A stretch of 64,000 nucleotides of DNA from Formicincola oecophyllae (GCF_006542395.2 NZ_CP038231.1:806001-870000); one strand, 5' to 3'. Counted from the stretch's first letter, positions 7,514 through 17,118 are shown. Translations and numbers: made by a program. The notes: generated by a model not told the origin, from the sequence alone.

Positions 7514-10405
7514 TCAGGCAGGGGTGCTCTCCTGGCTGGTCATCACGTCCACACAGCGCAGGCACAACCCAGGATGAGCGCTGTGCTGGCCAACATCAGG
7601 CAAATTGCGCCAGCAGCGTTCACATTTGCTGCCTTCCGCCACGCTGACCACCGGTTCTGCTGGGGCTTCGCCGCCTGCCAAGGGCAACACGGCAGAGGCA
7701 ATGCAGAAATCAGCCCAGTCAATATCCTGGCCAGCTTGGCGTTCCTCCTCCGTCAGGGGAACCGTCACGGAGGCTTCCAGGGAGGAACGCACCAACCCTT
7801 CGCGGCGCGCACCTTCAAGGGCGGTGGTCACGCGGCGGCGCGCGGCACGCAGCTTGTCCCAACGCTTGCCAATCTCTGGCTGCAGCCAAGCTGCCTCTGG
7901 CTGGAAAAGACGTTGCATGTGCACGCTTTCCTCATGGCCAAAGCGTGCTTGCCAGGCTTCCTCAGCAGTGAAGACCAAAACAGGTGCAAGCCATGTGCAC
8001 AAAGCGCGGTGGAGGATGTCCAGCACCGTGCGCGCGCTGCGCCGCTTGTGATTGTTGGAGGCGTCACAGTAGATGGCGTCTTTGCGGACGTCGAAGTAGA
8101 ACGCTGAGAGGTCATTGTTGCAGAAGGCGTGAACCAAGGGATAGACGCCGCTCCAGCGGTGGGTTTTGATCGCTTCTGCCACAACCTGGTGCAGCTCCGC
8201 CAAACGGTGGAGGATGTACTTCTCCAACGGGGGAAGGGCGTCATAGACCACCCTTTCCCCAGCTGTGAAGCCATCAAGGGCACCGAGGGTCCAGCGCAGG
8301 GTGTTGCGCAAACGGCGGTAGAGCTCCCCCTGCTGGCGCAGAATGTCCTTGCTGATGCGCAAATCATCATTGACATCGGAATTCATCACCCAAAGGCGCA
8401 ACACGTCAGCGCCCAAGCTGTCGGCCACCTCAGAGGGGGCGATGACGTTGCCCAGGGACTTGGACATTTTCCGCCCTTCCCCATCCAACACAAAGCCATG
8501 GGTGATGATGGCCTTATAAGGCACCCCTTCCCCTGCCCCCACGCTTTCCAGCAAAGAAGACTGGAACCAGCCGCGATGTTGGTCTGAGCCTTCAGCGTAA
8601 AGGTCGGCCGGAAAGTTCATGCCAGGCTGGTGCAGGACGAAGCGGTGGGTACAGCCGCTCTCAAACCAGACGTCCACTACATCAAAGACTTGCTCATAAT
8701 CAGCTGGGTCGCGCCCAGGTCCCAGAAAAACGGCTGGATCGGCCTGGTACCAGGCATCAGCGCCCTTTTCGCGGAAAGCCTTCACGATGCGCTCCATCAC
8801 TGCGCTGTCACGCAAGACCTCGCCAGTGCGCTTTTCAACGAACACAGCAATGGGCACACCCCACACGCGCTGGCGCGATACGCACCAGTCAGGGCGCTGC
8901 GCCACCATGGTGGTCAAGCGCGTGCGGCCAGCAGCTGGCACGAAATCCACCTTCGCCAAGCCTTCCAAAGCACGTTCACGCAACTGGGTGCCATCGCCAT
9001 CAGGGCCTTCAGCAGGGGCGTCCAATGAAATGAACCATTGGGGCGTTGCCCTGAAAATTACCGGTTTGCGGGAGCGCCAAGAATGCGGGTAGGAATGCGT
9101 GATGTCGCTGGCCGCCAAAAGGCCTGCAGCGCGGCGCGCCTTGGCAGGCTGGTTCCAAGCGTCCTCCCGGGCCTCCTCAAGCATGGCGCGGACAGGGGCT
9201 GTAGCCTTGAAAATATGCACCCCAGCCAGTTCTGGGACCCAAGAGGCGTACGTGCCGCCATCCTCAACCAGTTCATCAACCTTAATGCCGTGGGCTGTGC
9301 AAAGGGTGAAGTCATCCTGGCCATGGGCTGGCGCCATATGCACCAATCCTGTGCCTGCGTCCGTTGTGACCCAGTCTCCCAACAGCACAGGTACATCATG
9401 ATCGTAGCCGCGTCCGCGCCAGGGGTGGGCGAAAACGCTCCCCTCCAGCTCAGCGCCTTTCAGGCGGCTCAGCTCCTTGTGGGCTGAAATGCCCGTAGCC
9501 TTGAGGAAATCGTCTAGGCGCGCAGCAGCAACGAGCAAACGCATGCCTGGCTTCACCTGCGCACCCTCTGTGGTGGCAGTGGCTTCAACCACCACGTAGT
9601 CAATATCAGGCCCCGCTGCGATGGCGCGGTTGGCTGGCATGGTCCAAGGGGTGGTGGTCCAAATGACCGCCGACACGCCCTCCAACTTACCGTTGGTGCT
9701 ATCCTTCACATTAGGGAAAGCGACATGAATGGTGGTTGAGGTAACGTCGTGATACTCAATCTCCGCCTCCGCCAAGGCGGTTTTCTCAACCGGGCTCCAC
9801 ATAACAGGGCGCAGGCCGCGGTAAAGCCGCCCATTCATCAGGAACTTGCCGATTTCCTCAACAATGGCCGCCTCGCTGGAGAAATCGGCCGTGGCGTAAC
9901 GGTTCTGCCATTCAGCCTGTACACCAAGGCGCTTGAAGCCTTCTTTCTGCACTTCAAGCCAGTGCCAAGCATATTGGCGGCATTCGTCACGGAACTGCAG
10001 GACAGGGACAGCATCCTTGTCCTTGCCCTTTTTGCGGTACTCTTCTTCAACCTTCCATTCGATAGGCAGGCCATGGCAGTCCCATCCTGGCTGGTAGCGT
10101 ACCTCATGGCCACTCATGCGTTGGGCCCGGTTGATGACGTCCTTTAAGACCTTGTTCAAGGCATGACCGATATGGATGTGGCCATTGGCGTAGGGGGGGC
10201 CATCATGGAGGGTAAAGCGGCTTTTGCGGCTCCGCCCTTGCTGGGCAATCTTCTCATCCAGTGCCATGGCCTCCCAGGAAGCCAAAATTTCCGGCTCGCG
10301 CTTGGGCAGATTGCCCCGCATGGGAAAAGAGGTGCGCGGCAGGAAAACCGTTTCGCGGTAACGGTCCTTGTCGGGGCTGCTGGCAGTGGACTTGGATGAG
10401 GTCAT
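7514..10405 (-). CDS. ileS: isoleucine--tRNA ligase
   Basis: Charges tRNA-Ile with isoleucine, with editing of valine. At 963 residues it is full length. Class I motifs are visible: HIHIGHALNK (HIGH) after PPYANG, the CP1 editing insert with WTTTPWTMPANRA, and KMSKSLGN. The C-terminal zinc ribbon keeps its cysteines (SKCERCWRN and LCLRCVDV). It starts with ATG at 10405, 64 bases after the ribF stop, and overlaps or abuts lspA at its end, the same ribF-ileS-lspA order known from enterobacteria. No T-box or other leader element was seen, as expected outside Firmicutes and Actinobacteria. Confidence 0.97.
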   Translation of the reverse strand: MTSSKSTASSPDKDRYRETVFLPRTSFPMRGNLPKREPEILASWEAMALDEKIAQQGRSRKSRFTLHDGPPYANGHIHIGHALNKVLKDVINRAQRMSGHEVRYQPGWDCHGLPIEWKVEEEYRKKGKDKDAVPVLQFRDECRQYAWHWLEVQKEGFKRLGVQAEWQNRYATADFSSEAAIVEEIGKFLMNGRLYRGLRPVMWSPVEKTALAEAEIEYHDVTSTTIHVAFPNVKDSTNGKLEGVSAVIWTTTPWTMPANRAIAAGPDIDYVVVEATATTEGAQVKPGMRLLVAAARLDDFLKATGISAHKELSRLKGAELEGSVFAHPWRGRGYDHDVPVLLGDWVTTDAGTGLVHMAPAHGQDDFTLCTAHGIKVDELVEDGGTYASWVPELAGVHIFKATAPVRAMLEEAREDAWNQPAKARRAAGLLAASDITHSYPHSWRSRKPVIFRATPQWFISLDAPAEGPDGDGTQLRERALEGLAKVDFVPAAGRTRLTTMVAQRPDWCVSRQRVWGVPIAVFVEKRTGEVLRDSAVMERIVKAFREKGADAWYQADPAVFLGPGRDPADYEQVFDVVDVWFESGCTHRFVLHQPGMNFPADLYAEGSDQHRGWFQSSLLESVGAGEGVPYKAIITHGFVLDGEGRKMSKSLGNVIAPSEVADSLGADVLRLWVMNSDVNDDLRISKDILRQQGELYRRLRNTLRWTLGALDGFTAGERVVYDALPPLEKYILHRLAELHQVVAEAIKTHRWSGVYPLVHAFCNNDLSAFYFDVRKDAIYCDASNNHKRRSARTVLDILHRALCTWLAPVLVFTAEEAWQARFGHEESVHMQRLFQPEAAWLQPEIGKRWDKLRAARRRVTTALEGARREGLVRSSLEASVTVPLTEEERQAGQDIDWADFCIASAVLPLAGGEAPAEPVVSVAEGSKCERCWRNLPDVGQHSAHPGLCLRCVDVMTSQESTPA

Positions 10406-10469
10406 GGGCGGCGACCGCCTTTCCTTAACATAGAATCACCCTTCATATGGGAAGGTTGGGGCCATCTGG

Positions 10470-11477
10470 TCAAGCCTGCCCCAAGGGCAACGCGGTTGGT
10501 GCGGGATGGGAGGCCAGCCAGGCGCGCGCTGCCCCAGCGTCCTGGGTGATTTGGGCTTTCAAAGCCTCCAGGGAGGCAAAGCGCCGCTCAGAGCGCAGCA
10601 AGGCGAGCAGCTCCACCTCCAAGGCTTGGCCGTAAATGTCCTCATCAAAGTCGAACAAATGAACCTCAAGGCGGCTTTCGCCATCACGCGCAACGGTGGG
10701 ACGGCTGCCCACATTGGCCACCCCCCCCAGGGTGCGGCCGTCCATCAACCGGACTCTTGCTACGTAAACACCACGTGCTGGCTCCACATGCAGCCCCAAA
10801 GGCACATTAGCTGTTGGGAAACCCAACGTGCGCCCACGCTGGTCACCGTGGACAACCATGCCTTCAATCAGCCAGGGCCTGCCCAGCATGACCGCTGCAC
10901 GGTCTGGGTAGCCTTCCTGCAAAAGGCGCCTGATACGGCTTGAAGACACAGGCGCCCCCCCTTCCATCAGGGCAGGCGGCACACACAGCCCCACGCCTGA
11001 AGCGCTGAGGAGGTCTGTAAGTTCCCCCACAGTGCCAGCCCTGCGGTGGCCAAAAGCGAAATCTGCCCCGCACGCCACATGGCCAACCGCCAACCCCTGC
11101 AGCAGCAACCTATTCACAAACCAATCAGGGCTGCAGCGCGCCAAGGCAGTGTCAAAGCGGAACCGAAACACATGGTGAACTCCCAACGCCCCCAGCAACC
11201 TGTTTTGAACAGCAGGCCCGCTCAGCCTGAAAGGCGCGTCCTGTGGCCTGAAGTGCGAACGGGGGTGGGGATCAAAGGTCACCACGCCTAATTTCCGGCG
11301 TGGCGCCGCATGGGCCAGCGCGTGGAGCAAATGCGCATGACCTTTGTGGACACCATCAAAGTTGCCCAGCGCCACTGCGCACCCTTGCGCGGCCTCGGGC
11401 ACAGGCCGCACCAGGTTGCCGTGCTGGTCCACAACCAGGTCATGCACCTGCACAGCAGGAGCGGGCACTGCCGCCAT
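10470..11477 (-). CDS. ribF: bifunctional riboflavin kinase / FAD synthetase
   Basis: Makes FMN from riboflavin and then FAD from FMN plus ATP. The N-terminal nucleotidyltransferase half has ALGNFDGVHKGH and the signature SSSRIRRLL; the C-terminal flavokinase half has HGDQRGRTLGFPTAN, the nucleotide-binding loop of riboflavin kinases. With the ATG at 11477 the protein is 335 residues, slightly longer than the family norm because of a short proline/alanine-rich N-terminus; an in-frame TTG at 11540 is less likely. First gene of the ribF-ileS-lspA group, about 110 bases downstream of tatA. The many flavoproteins in this window (Dld, GMC subunit, AhpF) depend on its product. Confidence 0.94.
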   Translation of the reverse strand: MAAVPAPAVQVHDLVVDQHGNLVRPVPEAAQGCAVALGNFDGVHKGHAHLLHALAHAAPRRKLGVVTFDPHPRSHFRPQDAPFRLSGPAVQNRLLGALGVHHVFRFRFDTALARCSPDWFVNRLLLQGLAVGHVACGADFAFGHRRAGTVGELTDLLSASGVGLCVPPALMEGGAPVSSSRIRRLLQEGYPDRAAVMLGRPWLIEGMVVHGDQRGRTLGFPTANVPLGLHVEPARGVYVARVRLMDGRTLGGVANVGSRPTVARDGESRLEVHLFDFDEDIYGQALEVELLALLRSERRFASLEALKAQITQDAGAARAWLASHPAPTALPLGQA

Positions 11478-11588
11478 GATGGCCGGGGCAGAGTCACATG
11501 TTTTATCAGGAGACACGCGCTCACCCCCTGCCTGTGGCAAAAAACGGCCTGGATGGTTGTCTCATGGGGTAGGCAACCTTAAAGCCGT

Positions 11589-11891
11589 TTAGGCCGCGGG
11601 TGGGTGTGTGGGGTCGCTCATGCGGGCGTCAACTTCCTGGGGGCGGTTTTCCGCTGTTTGACCAGGGTGAAGTTGGGCAGGCGGGACCTGGGTACTAACT
11701 GGCCCGACAGGTGGCACTTGGTTTCCCTGGCCAGCCTGGGTGGTGGGTTCCTCCACCTCAGCCATGGTTTTCTTAAATGACTTGATGCCCTTGGCAAACT
11801 CACCCATGAAACCACTGATTTTGCCTGTGCCGAAAAGCACCAGAACAATGACAGCCAGAATGATCAAATGGCTGGGACTCAAACTTCCCAT
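11589..11891 (-). CDS. tatA: Sec-independent translocase subunit TatA
   Basis: Pore-forming subunit of the twin-arginine translocase. The start at 11891 gives 100 residues: MGSLSPSHLIIL, one transmembrane helix (to about residue 20), the hinge FGTGKISGFMGEFAKG and an amphipathic helix GIKSFKKTMAEVEE. A proline/glutamine-rich, disordered tail of about 50 residues follows. tatB and tatC are not adjacent; the neighbours are a CHAP hydrolase upstream and ribF downstream. TatA rather than TatB is supported by FG near residue 20 followed by a single lysine-rich helix. A likely client in this window is the Tat-signalled dehydrogenase subunit at 17119. Confidence 0.9.
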   Translation of the reverse strand: MGSLSPSHLIILAVIVLVLFGTGKISGFMGEFAKGIKSFKKTMAEVEEPTTQAGQGNQVPPVGPVSTQVPPAQLHPGQTAENRPQEVDARMSDPTHPPAA

Positions 11892-12011
11892 GGCATGGGG
11901 CCTCCGTTCAAACGCATTTGACCATGTGACAAGCTCAGGCGTTCCATGCAACCCCTGCAAAAGCAGAACAGCCAGTTTTCACAAGTCACCCTTGATTTAC
12001 ATCTGGGCCGT

Positions 12012-12527
12012 TCAAGGCACAATAAAACCAGCGACAGGGTTGCTACGCCGCCCCATGCGCCCTGAAGGGGCCCACCAGACCCTGACGCGCGACCAGTCAT
12101 GGTGGGGGGAAACGTCAGCCACCGGCACATTGATGTCAATGCGGCCAGGTTCCCAGTGGGCGTGGTCAATATACAGGGTGCGCCCTTCCACCGACCGCAC
12201 CAGGGCTACATGACCATAAGGCATGGAAGGGCTTGAGCGCAGCACCAGGATGGAACCGGGCACAGGGCGGTTTGTGCGCTGGTAGCGCCCCCGGGCCTGC
12301 CACCACCAGCTGGCAGCAGCGCCGTGCAGGTCAACCCCTGTGCGGGCGCGCACATAAGGCGCGCACTGCATATTGTTAGCATAGCCACCTGTGCTGCCTG
12401 CACAACCACCCAAGGCCAGTAGGGCGCTGGCGCAACCCACACCAACGAACCGCGCCAGTTGGGTCTTCAAGGCCATGGCACCTTTGCCCAAAGCCCCAGC
12501 GCAGAAACGCCATGATTGCACTGTCAT
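12012..12527 (-). CDS. CHAP-domain lipoprotein, probable cell-wall hydrolase
   Basis: A 171-residue protein with a signal segment ending in LALGGC, a good lipobox, and then a CHAP-type fold: the nucleophile candidate is the Cys in MQCAPYVRARTG, the His lies in PYGHVALVRSV, and a polar residue follows in YIDHAHW. CHAP enzymes are cysteine amidases or endopeptidases acting on peptidoglycan or related peptides. Its ATG overlaps the recX stop as ATGA, with GGAA seven bases upstream, so the two are translationally coupled. The protein could be anchored to the inner or outer membrane facing the wall. Substrate is not predictable from sequence. Confidence 0.8.
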   Translation of the reverse strand: MTVQSWRFCAGALGKGAMALKTQLARFVGVGCASALLALGGCAGSTGGYANNMQCAPYVRARTGVDLHGAAASWWWQARGRYQRTNRPVPGSILVLRSSPSMPYGHVALVRSVEGRTLYIDHAHWEPGRIDINVPVADVSPHHDWSRVRVWWAPSGRMGRRSNPVAGFIVP

Positions 12528-13336
12528 GAGAAAGTTCCAGAACGAAATTGCAGGATACGCTCTTCTGCCTCTTCCAAATCCATGTCCAGTACTCGTTGGG
12601 CGACATCCATGGCAAAGCCTGCACGCGCAAACACCCCCGTGACGCGCCGCTGCTCTTTCAAGGCTTTCAAATGCGCTGGCTGGCCGTCATCCACCAGGCC
12701 CTCCTCAGGGTCCTCAGCCCCCTCTCCCTCCATCTCGGGGGGTGCACGCAGCGCGAAAGGGCCCAGTTTGCGCTTGCGCGCCAAAACCAATGCCGCGGCC
12801 AGTTCGCTTTGCTGGCCTGGCCCTGCGACTTCACCCAGGCTTTCCTCCAAGGCGTTTTCCATAGTTTCCGTGCTGACGCCCCGCCCTTTGAGGTGCGCTT
12901 TCACCGCCAAGCGCGAACGGCCAGAGCGCGTCAGGCTGCGCGCCCTGGAGCGTGAAAAGGCTGCGTCATCCACCACACCGGCTTTTTCCAGGCTTTCAGC
13001 CACAGTGGCGGCCAAGGGCGCTAGACGGGCTGCATGGGCTTGGGCCAGGTCCGCTTCCATGCCAGCACGGGTAGCACGCACTGCCCAGCGTGCCAGGTAA
13101 CGCTCCAGCATCCCCTCCAAGCTGGCGCGGGTGGCGGCGAAACGTTCCACATGGCGCAAAGCCTGCTCACGCAGGCGATTCTCATCAGGTACGCGGGGAA
13201 TTTTGGTCCGTCTTGGCTGGGGTCTCTCGCCGCGCTCCAGTTGGGATTTCCCACGGATTCCCTCAGAGCCGTTGGTTGGCGTTTTCCCACCAACTGGAGG
13301 GAGGGGAGAGTTTTCTGGCCTTAAAGGTGCCGTCAT
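12524..13336 (-). CDS. recX: RecX family regulatory protein
   Basis: RecX binds RecA filaments and limits their growth. The recognisable RecX helices lie in the middle and C-terminal part: DDAAFSRSRARSLTRSGRSRLAVKAHLKGRGVS and the repeat with FARAGFAMDVAQRVLD. At 270 residues (ATG at 13336) it is long for the family, owing to a charged N-terminal extension of about 55 residues and an acidic insert (EMEGEGAEDPEEG). recA is not adjacent, and the gene is instead coupled to a CHAP hydrolase by an ATGA overlap. A frame extension to 13420 exists without a convincing start. Confidence 0.85.
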   Translation of the reverse strand: MTAPLRPENSPLPPVGGKTPTNGSEGIRGKSQLERGERPQPRRTKIPRVPDENRLREQALRHVERFAATRASLEGMLERYLARWAVRATRAGMEADLAQAHAARLAPLAATVAESLEKAGVVDDAAFSRSRARSLTRSGRSRLAVKAHLKGRGVSTETMENALEESLGEVAGPGQQSELAAALVLARKRKLGPFALRAPPEMEGEGAEDPEEGLVDDGQPAHLKALKEQRRVTGVFARAGFAMDVAQRVLDMDLEEAEERILQFRSGTFS

Positions 13337-13674
13337 GGTTTGAAACCTGCCACTGTCCGCACCTAACTTTGGCACCACCTTACCTTGGCAGCCCAGACGA
13401 GGCACGGCTTGAACGCTCAACGCTGACTTACAAATGAATATTTGACGGCAAAGTGCGCCTTAACGCAAACTCACCTCCTGATTTGCCCAGCCAAGCCCCC
13501 TGCAATGGACAGGTCCCTTGGTGAAGAGCGCGTCAGAACCTCCCCTGGTGGTTCCCTTAAAGGCCCTGCCCTAAGCGGGCCATGGGGCGCCACTTTTTCA
13601 TTCCCCCCGCTAGTGCGTTGCCAACCACAACCGCCAACGCCAGCTCATGCGGGACTACAAGGTCTTTCCAGGAC
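13337..13674. other. divergent promoter region between recX and argD
   Basis: About 340 bases without a supported gene. A TTGACG hexamer at 13442-13447 could serve the plus strand, but no good -10 follows at the right spacing. No ARG-box-like palindrome could be singled out by eye. Confidence 0.4.
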
Positions 13675-14880
13675 ATGTCTTCAAAGCTGATGCCCAATTA
13701 CAACCGTTTTGACCTCGCATTCGCGCGGGGCGAGCGAGCTTGGCTCATCACTGAAGAAGGGCGACGATACCTTGATTTCGGAGCAGGCGTGGCTGTTGCC
13801 AGCCTTGGCCATGGCCACCCAGCCTTGAAAAAAGCACTTCAGGACCAGATGGAGCGTGTCATGCATGTCTCCAACCTCTACCGCATTCCGGAAGGGGAAG
13901 CGCTGGCCAAAACCCTCACAGATAATTCCTTTGCCGATGCCGTCCTGTTCTGCAATTCAGGCGCTGAGGCTAATGAAGGGCTGGTGAAAGTCATGCGCCG
14001 CGCCCAATATTGTGAAGGCCACCCAGAACGCACTGACATCATCTGCTTCAAAGGGGCTTTCCATGGCCGCACCCTTGGCATGATCACGGCCACAGGCAAC
14101 CCCCATTACCAGGAAGGCTTCGGCGAACCCGTTGCAGGCTTCATCCATGTGCCGTTCAATGACCTGGAGGCCGTCAAGGGCGCCATCACCCCCCAGACGG
14201 CAGGCATCCTGTTGGAACCCATCCAGGGGGAAAGCGGCATCACCCCAGCCACCACGGCTTTCCTGCAAGGGTTACGCCAACTTTGTGATGAAAACGGGAT
14301 TTACCTGGGCATAGACGAAGTGCAGACTGGCATTGGGCGCACTGGCAAGCTGTTCGCCCATGAACATGCCGGCATCAAGCCAGACATCCTCAGCTGCGCC
14401 AAAGGGCTGGGTGGAGGGTTCCCTGTGGGGGCTGTTCTGGCGCGCCAGGCATTGGCGCGCCACCTGACCCCCGGCACCCATGGCAACACCTTTGGCGGCA
14501 ACCCCATGGCCTGCCGCGCTGGCAGTGCCGTGCTGGAAACCATTCTGGCCCCTGGCGAGCTTGAACGCATTACTAAGGTGGGCACGGCTTTTGGCGCCAT
14601 GCTGGAGAAACTGGTGGCAAGCCATCCCCAGGTCTTCACAGAGGTGCGCGGCCAAGGCTTGATGCGTGGCTTGAAATGCATCCCGCCCGTTGCCGAGGTG
14701 CTGAAGGCCGTCATGGATGAAGGGCTTTTGGCGGTGGGTGCCGGCAACAACGTCCTGCGCCTTGTCCCCCCCCTCATCGTGACGGAGGAGGACTGCCGCG
14801 AAGCCACCAGACGCTTGGCCCAGGCCGCAAACGTGCTTGAGAGGCACATGGCCACAGCCACCCAACCCCAGAACGCCTGA
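13675..14880 (+). CDS. argD: acetylornithine aminotransferase
   Basis: PLP enzyme of arginine biosynthesis converting N-acetylglutamate semialdehyde to N-acetylornithine, and often also acting in lysine synthesis. About 401 residues from the ATG at 13675. Family marks: YLDFGAGVAVASLGHGHP near the start, FCNSGAEANEGLVKVMRR, GAFHGRTLG, LLEPIQGESGI, GIDEVQTGIGRTG and the PLP-lysine segment SCAKGLGGGFPVGA, then HGNTFGGNP. A second ATG at 13690 is an equally good start; the long frame back to 13582 is unlikely. argF follows after 20 bases, so the two are probably co-transcribed. Confidence 0.95.
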   Translation: MSSKLMPNYNRFDLAFARGERAWLITEEGRRYLDFGAGVAVASLGHGHPALKKALQDQMERVMHVSNLYRIPEGEALAKTLTDNSFADAVLFCNSGAEANEGLVKVMRRAQYCEGHPERTDIICFKGAFHGRTLGMITATGNPHYQEGFGEPVAGFIHVPFNDLEAVKGAITPQTAGILLEPIQGESGITPATTAFLQGLRQLCDENGIYLGIDEVQTGIGRTGKLFAHEHAGIKPDILSCAKGLGGGFPVGAVLARQALARHLTPGTHGNTFGGNPMACRAGSAVLETILAPGELERITKVGTAFGAMLEKLVASHPQVFTEVRGQGLMRGLKCIPPVAEVLKAVMDEGLLAVGAGNNVLRLVPPLIVTEEDCREATRRLAQAANVLERHMATATQPQNA

Positions 14881-14900
14881 TTCAACAGGAGCATTCCTGC

Positions 14901-15911
14901 ATGACCAAAACCGCCCCCGTTTCCCGTCCCGTCCATGCTGCTTCCGCCCCCTCCCAGAAAGCGGCCACCGCTGGCGCCAAGACCCCTCCGCGCCATTTCC
15001 TGGACCTCAAGGACCTGACCAAAGCTGACGTGCGCGACATCCTGGCTCGTGCAGCCCACGTCAAGAAGCTCCAAGAAGGCCGCAGGAAGCCACTCCACCC
15101 CAACACACCGCTGGCTGGGCGCACGCTGGGCCTGATGATGGCCCAGCCTTCCACACGCACGCGCGTCTCCTTCGAAGTTGGGATGAAGCAGCTTGGGGGT
15201 GCCGTCTCCGTTCTGGCGCCCGGCGACATGCAATTAGGGCGCGGGGAGAGCATCGCTGACACAGCGCGCGTCCTGTCACGTTTCCTGGATGTTCTGGTCC
15301 TGCGCACCGTCAAGGATGAAGACTTGCGCGAACTGGCCCGCTGGAGCGAAGTGCCCGTCATCAATGGCCTGACACCCGTTTCACACCCCATCCAGATTCT
15401 GGCTGACGTCATGACGTTTGAGGAGCACCGCGGTCCCATCGAAGGCAAAACCCTCGCTTGGGTGGGGGATGGCAACAATGTCGCCACGTCCCTCATTGAA
15501 ATGGCAGCCCTGCTGGGCTTCAAGCTGCGCTTGGCCACGCCAGCTAGCCATGAACCCTCACCAGCAGCCCTGGCCTGGGCGCGCGCCCATGGGGGCGATG
15601 TGACCACCACCCACGACCCGCGCGAAGCGGTGAAAGGCGCTGATGCCGTCATCACCGACACATGGGTCAGTATGGGTGATGAAAATCGCGATGAACGCAT
15701 CAAGGCCCTCTCCCCCTACCAGGTCAACAGTGACCTCATGGCGCTGGCGGCCCCAGGTGCGCTGTTCATGCACTGCTTGCCTGCCCATGCTGGTGAAGAA
15801 GTCACGCAAGAGGTCTTCGACAGCCCCGCCAGTGTTGTGTTTGACGAGGCTGAAAACCGCCTCCACAGTCAAAAGGGACTTTTGCTCTGGTGCCTTGAGC
15901 AGCAGCCCTGA
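14901..15911 (+). CDS. argF: ornithine carbamoyltransferase
   Basis: Forms citrulline from ornithine and carbamoyl phosphate. 336 residues; AGGAG lies ahead of the ATG. The carbamoyl phosphate loop is PSTRTRVSFE, and the ornithine side shows LARWSEVPVINGLT, DGNNVATSL, TDTWVSMGDE and the catalytic HCLPAH. A 30-residue alanine/proline-rich leader precedes the fold (RHFLDLKDLT), longer than usual. It is argF rather than pyrB because of the NGLT and HCLPAH motifs. Operon with argD upstream; hslO begins about 100 bases downstream. Confidence 0.96.
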   Translation: MTKTAPVSRPVHAASAPSQKAATAGAKTPPRHFLDLKDLTKADVRDILARAAHVKKLQEGRRKPLHPNTPLAGRTLGLMMAQPSTRTRVSFEVGMKQLGGAVSVLAPGDMQLGRGESIADTARVLSRFLDVLVLRTVKDEDLRELARWSEVPVINGLTPVSHPIQILADVMTFEEHRGPIEGKTLAWVGDGNNVATSLIEMAALLGFKLRLATPASHEPSPAALAWARAHGGDVTTTHDPREAVKGADAVITDTWVSMGDENRDERIKALSPYQVNSDLMALAAPGALFMHCLPAHAGEEVTQEVFDSPASVVFDEAENRLHSQKGLLLWCLEQQP

Positions 15912-16007
15912 GGTCAAACGCACCCAGCCTGCGGGCTGCCAGGGCATTTCCTGCCTTCAGCCCAGCTTCAGACAACGCCTGATAAACTTTTCAAGGAAAA
16001 CACAGCC

Positions 16008-17054
16008 ATGGCCCATCACGACCCTGCCTGCAGCACCCATCATCACGGTGCCCACGCTGATGAAACCATCGACTTGACCGTTGCGGACGGTGTGCTGCCA
16101 TTCCATTTGGCAGCAGCGCCTGCCCGGGGGCGCGTCGTGCGGCTGGGGCCATTAGCCCAGGCTATTCTGGGGCGCCACAATCTGCCTGCACCTGTCCTGG
16201 GCTTGGGGGCGGAGGCCCTGGCGCTGGTGGCCGGCATGGCCAGTACGCTGAAATTCGCTGGTTCCTTTTCCCTACAAGTCAAGGGGGATGGGCCTGTGTC
16301 ACTGTTGGTGGCTGACTGCACCTCTGAAGGGGGCATGCGCTTCACAGCGCGCATGGATGAAGCGTGGCAGGCCAACCCAACCCCCCTCTCCGATAAAGCC
16401 AATGAATTGCTGGGCAAAGGCTACCTGGCCTTCACCATCGACCAGGGCCCCGACACGGAACGCCACCAAGGCATTGTGGAACTGAAAGGCGAAAGCCTGG
16501 CTGCCATGGCTGAAGGCTACTTTTCCAGCAGCGAACAGCATCCCTGCTGCATCCAGCTTTACCAATGCCATGACGAAGGCCACGGCTGGCAGGGGGCTGG
16601 CCTTTTCATGGAGCGCACCCCCCTTGAAGCGCACCAAGCGGCGCCAGGCACCACAACGCCAACTGACGCCCTCTCATCAGATGAGCTGCAAGCGCGCGCC
16701 CAAGATGGCTGGGAAACGGCCGTCACTTTCGCACGCTCTCTCAAGCAGGGGGAGATGTTTGATGATGCCTTAAGCAGCAGTCAAATCCTCCACAGGCTGT
16801 TTGGCACATTGGGGGTGGCGGACGGTCAGCCACGGCCTCTCTCCTTCGCCTGCCGTTGCTCGCGTGAACGCCTGAAATTGATGCTGGAACGCTTTGAAGC
16901 CCAGGAACTTGACGAAATGGCCGACAATGGGGTCATCACCATGGATTGCGGCTTCTGCAACACCAAATACCGTTTCGACCGCAACACCGTGACAGGCACA
17001 GCCAACAAAGCTAGCCAAGACGCCCCCAACCCTGTTGACAAAAAAACGCACTGA
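16008..17054 (+). CDS. hslO: Hsp33 redox-regulated chaperone
   Basis: Cytosolic holdase activated by oxidation and unfolding. 348 residues with an AAGGAAAA ribosome site. The C-terminal zinc switch is intact: CxC at residues 282 and 284 (CRCSRERL) and CxxC at 314 and 317 (DCGFCNTKYRF). The N-terminal core has the usual DGPVSLLVADCTSEGGMR. A His-rich start (MAHHDPACSTHHHGAH) is unusual and could bind metal, but its role is unknown. Follows argF on the same strand. Together with AhpCF and OxyR it makes this region rich in oxidative stress functions. Confidence 0.95.
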   Translation: MAHHDPACSTHHHGAHADETIDLTVADGVLPFHLAAAPARGRVVRLGPLAQAILGRHNLPAPVLGLGAEALALVAGMASTLKFAGSFSLQVKGDGPVSLLVADCTSEGGMRFTARMDEAWQANPTPLSDKANELLGKGYLAFTIDQGPDTERHQGIVELKGESLAAMAEGYFSSSEQHPCCIQLYQCHDEGHGWQGAGLFMERTPLEAHQAAPGTTTPTDALSSDELQARAQDGWETAVTFARSLKQGEMFDDALSSSQILHRLFGTLGVADGQPRPLSFACRCSRERLKLMLERFEAQELDEMADNGVITMDCGFCNTKYRFDRNTVTGTANKASQDAPNPVDKKTH

Positions 17055-17118
17055 CAACCCCCAGTGCCTTGCATGGCAGCGCAAGCTGGCGTGCAGGGGC
17101 CAGCTGAGGTTAGGGTAG

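Noticed and set aside
14272-15233. Minus-strand frames of 197 and 310 codons opposite argD and argF
   Set aside because: Both lie inside confidently assigned plus-strand genes and show no family features.
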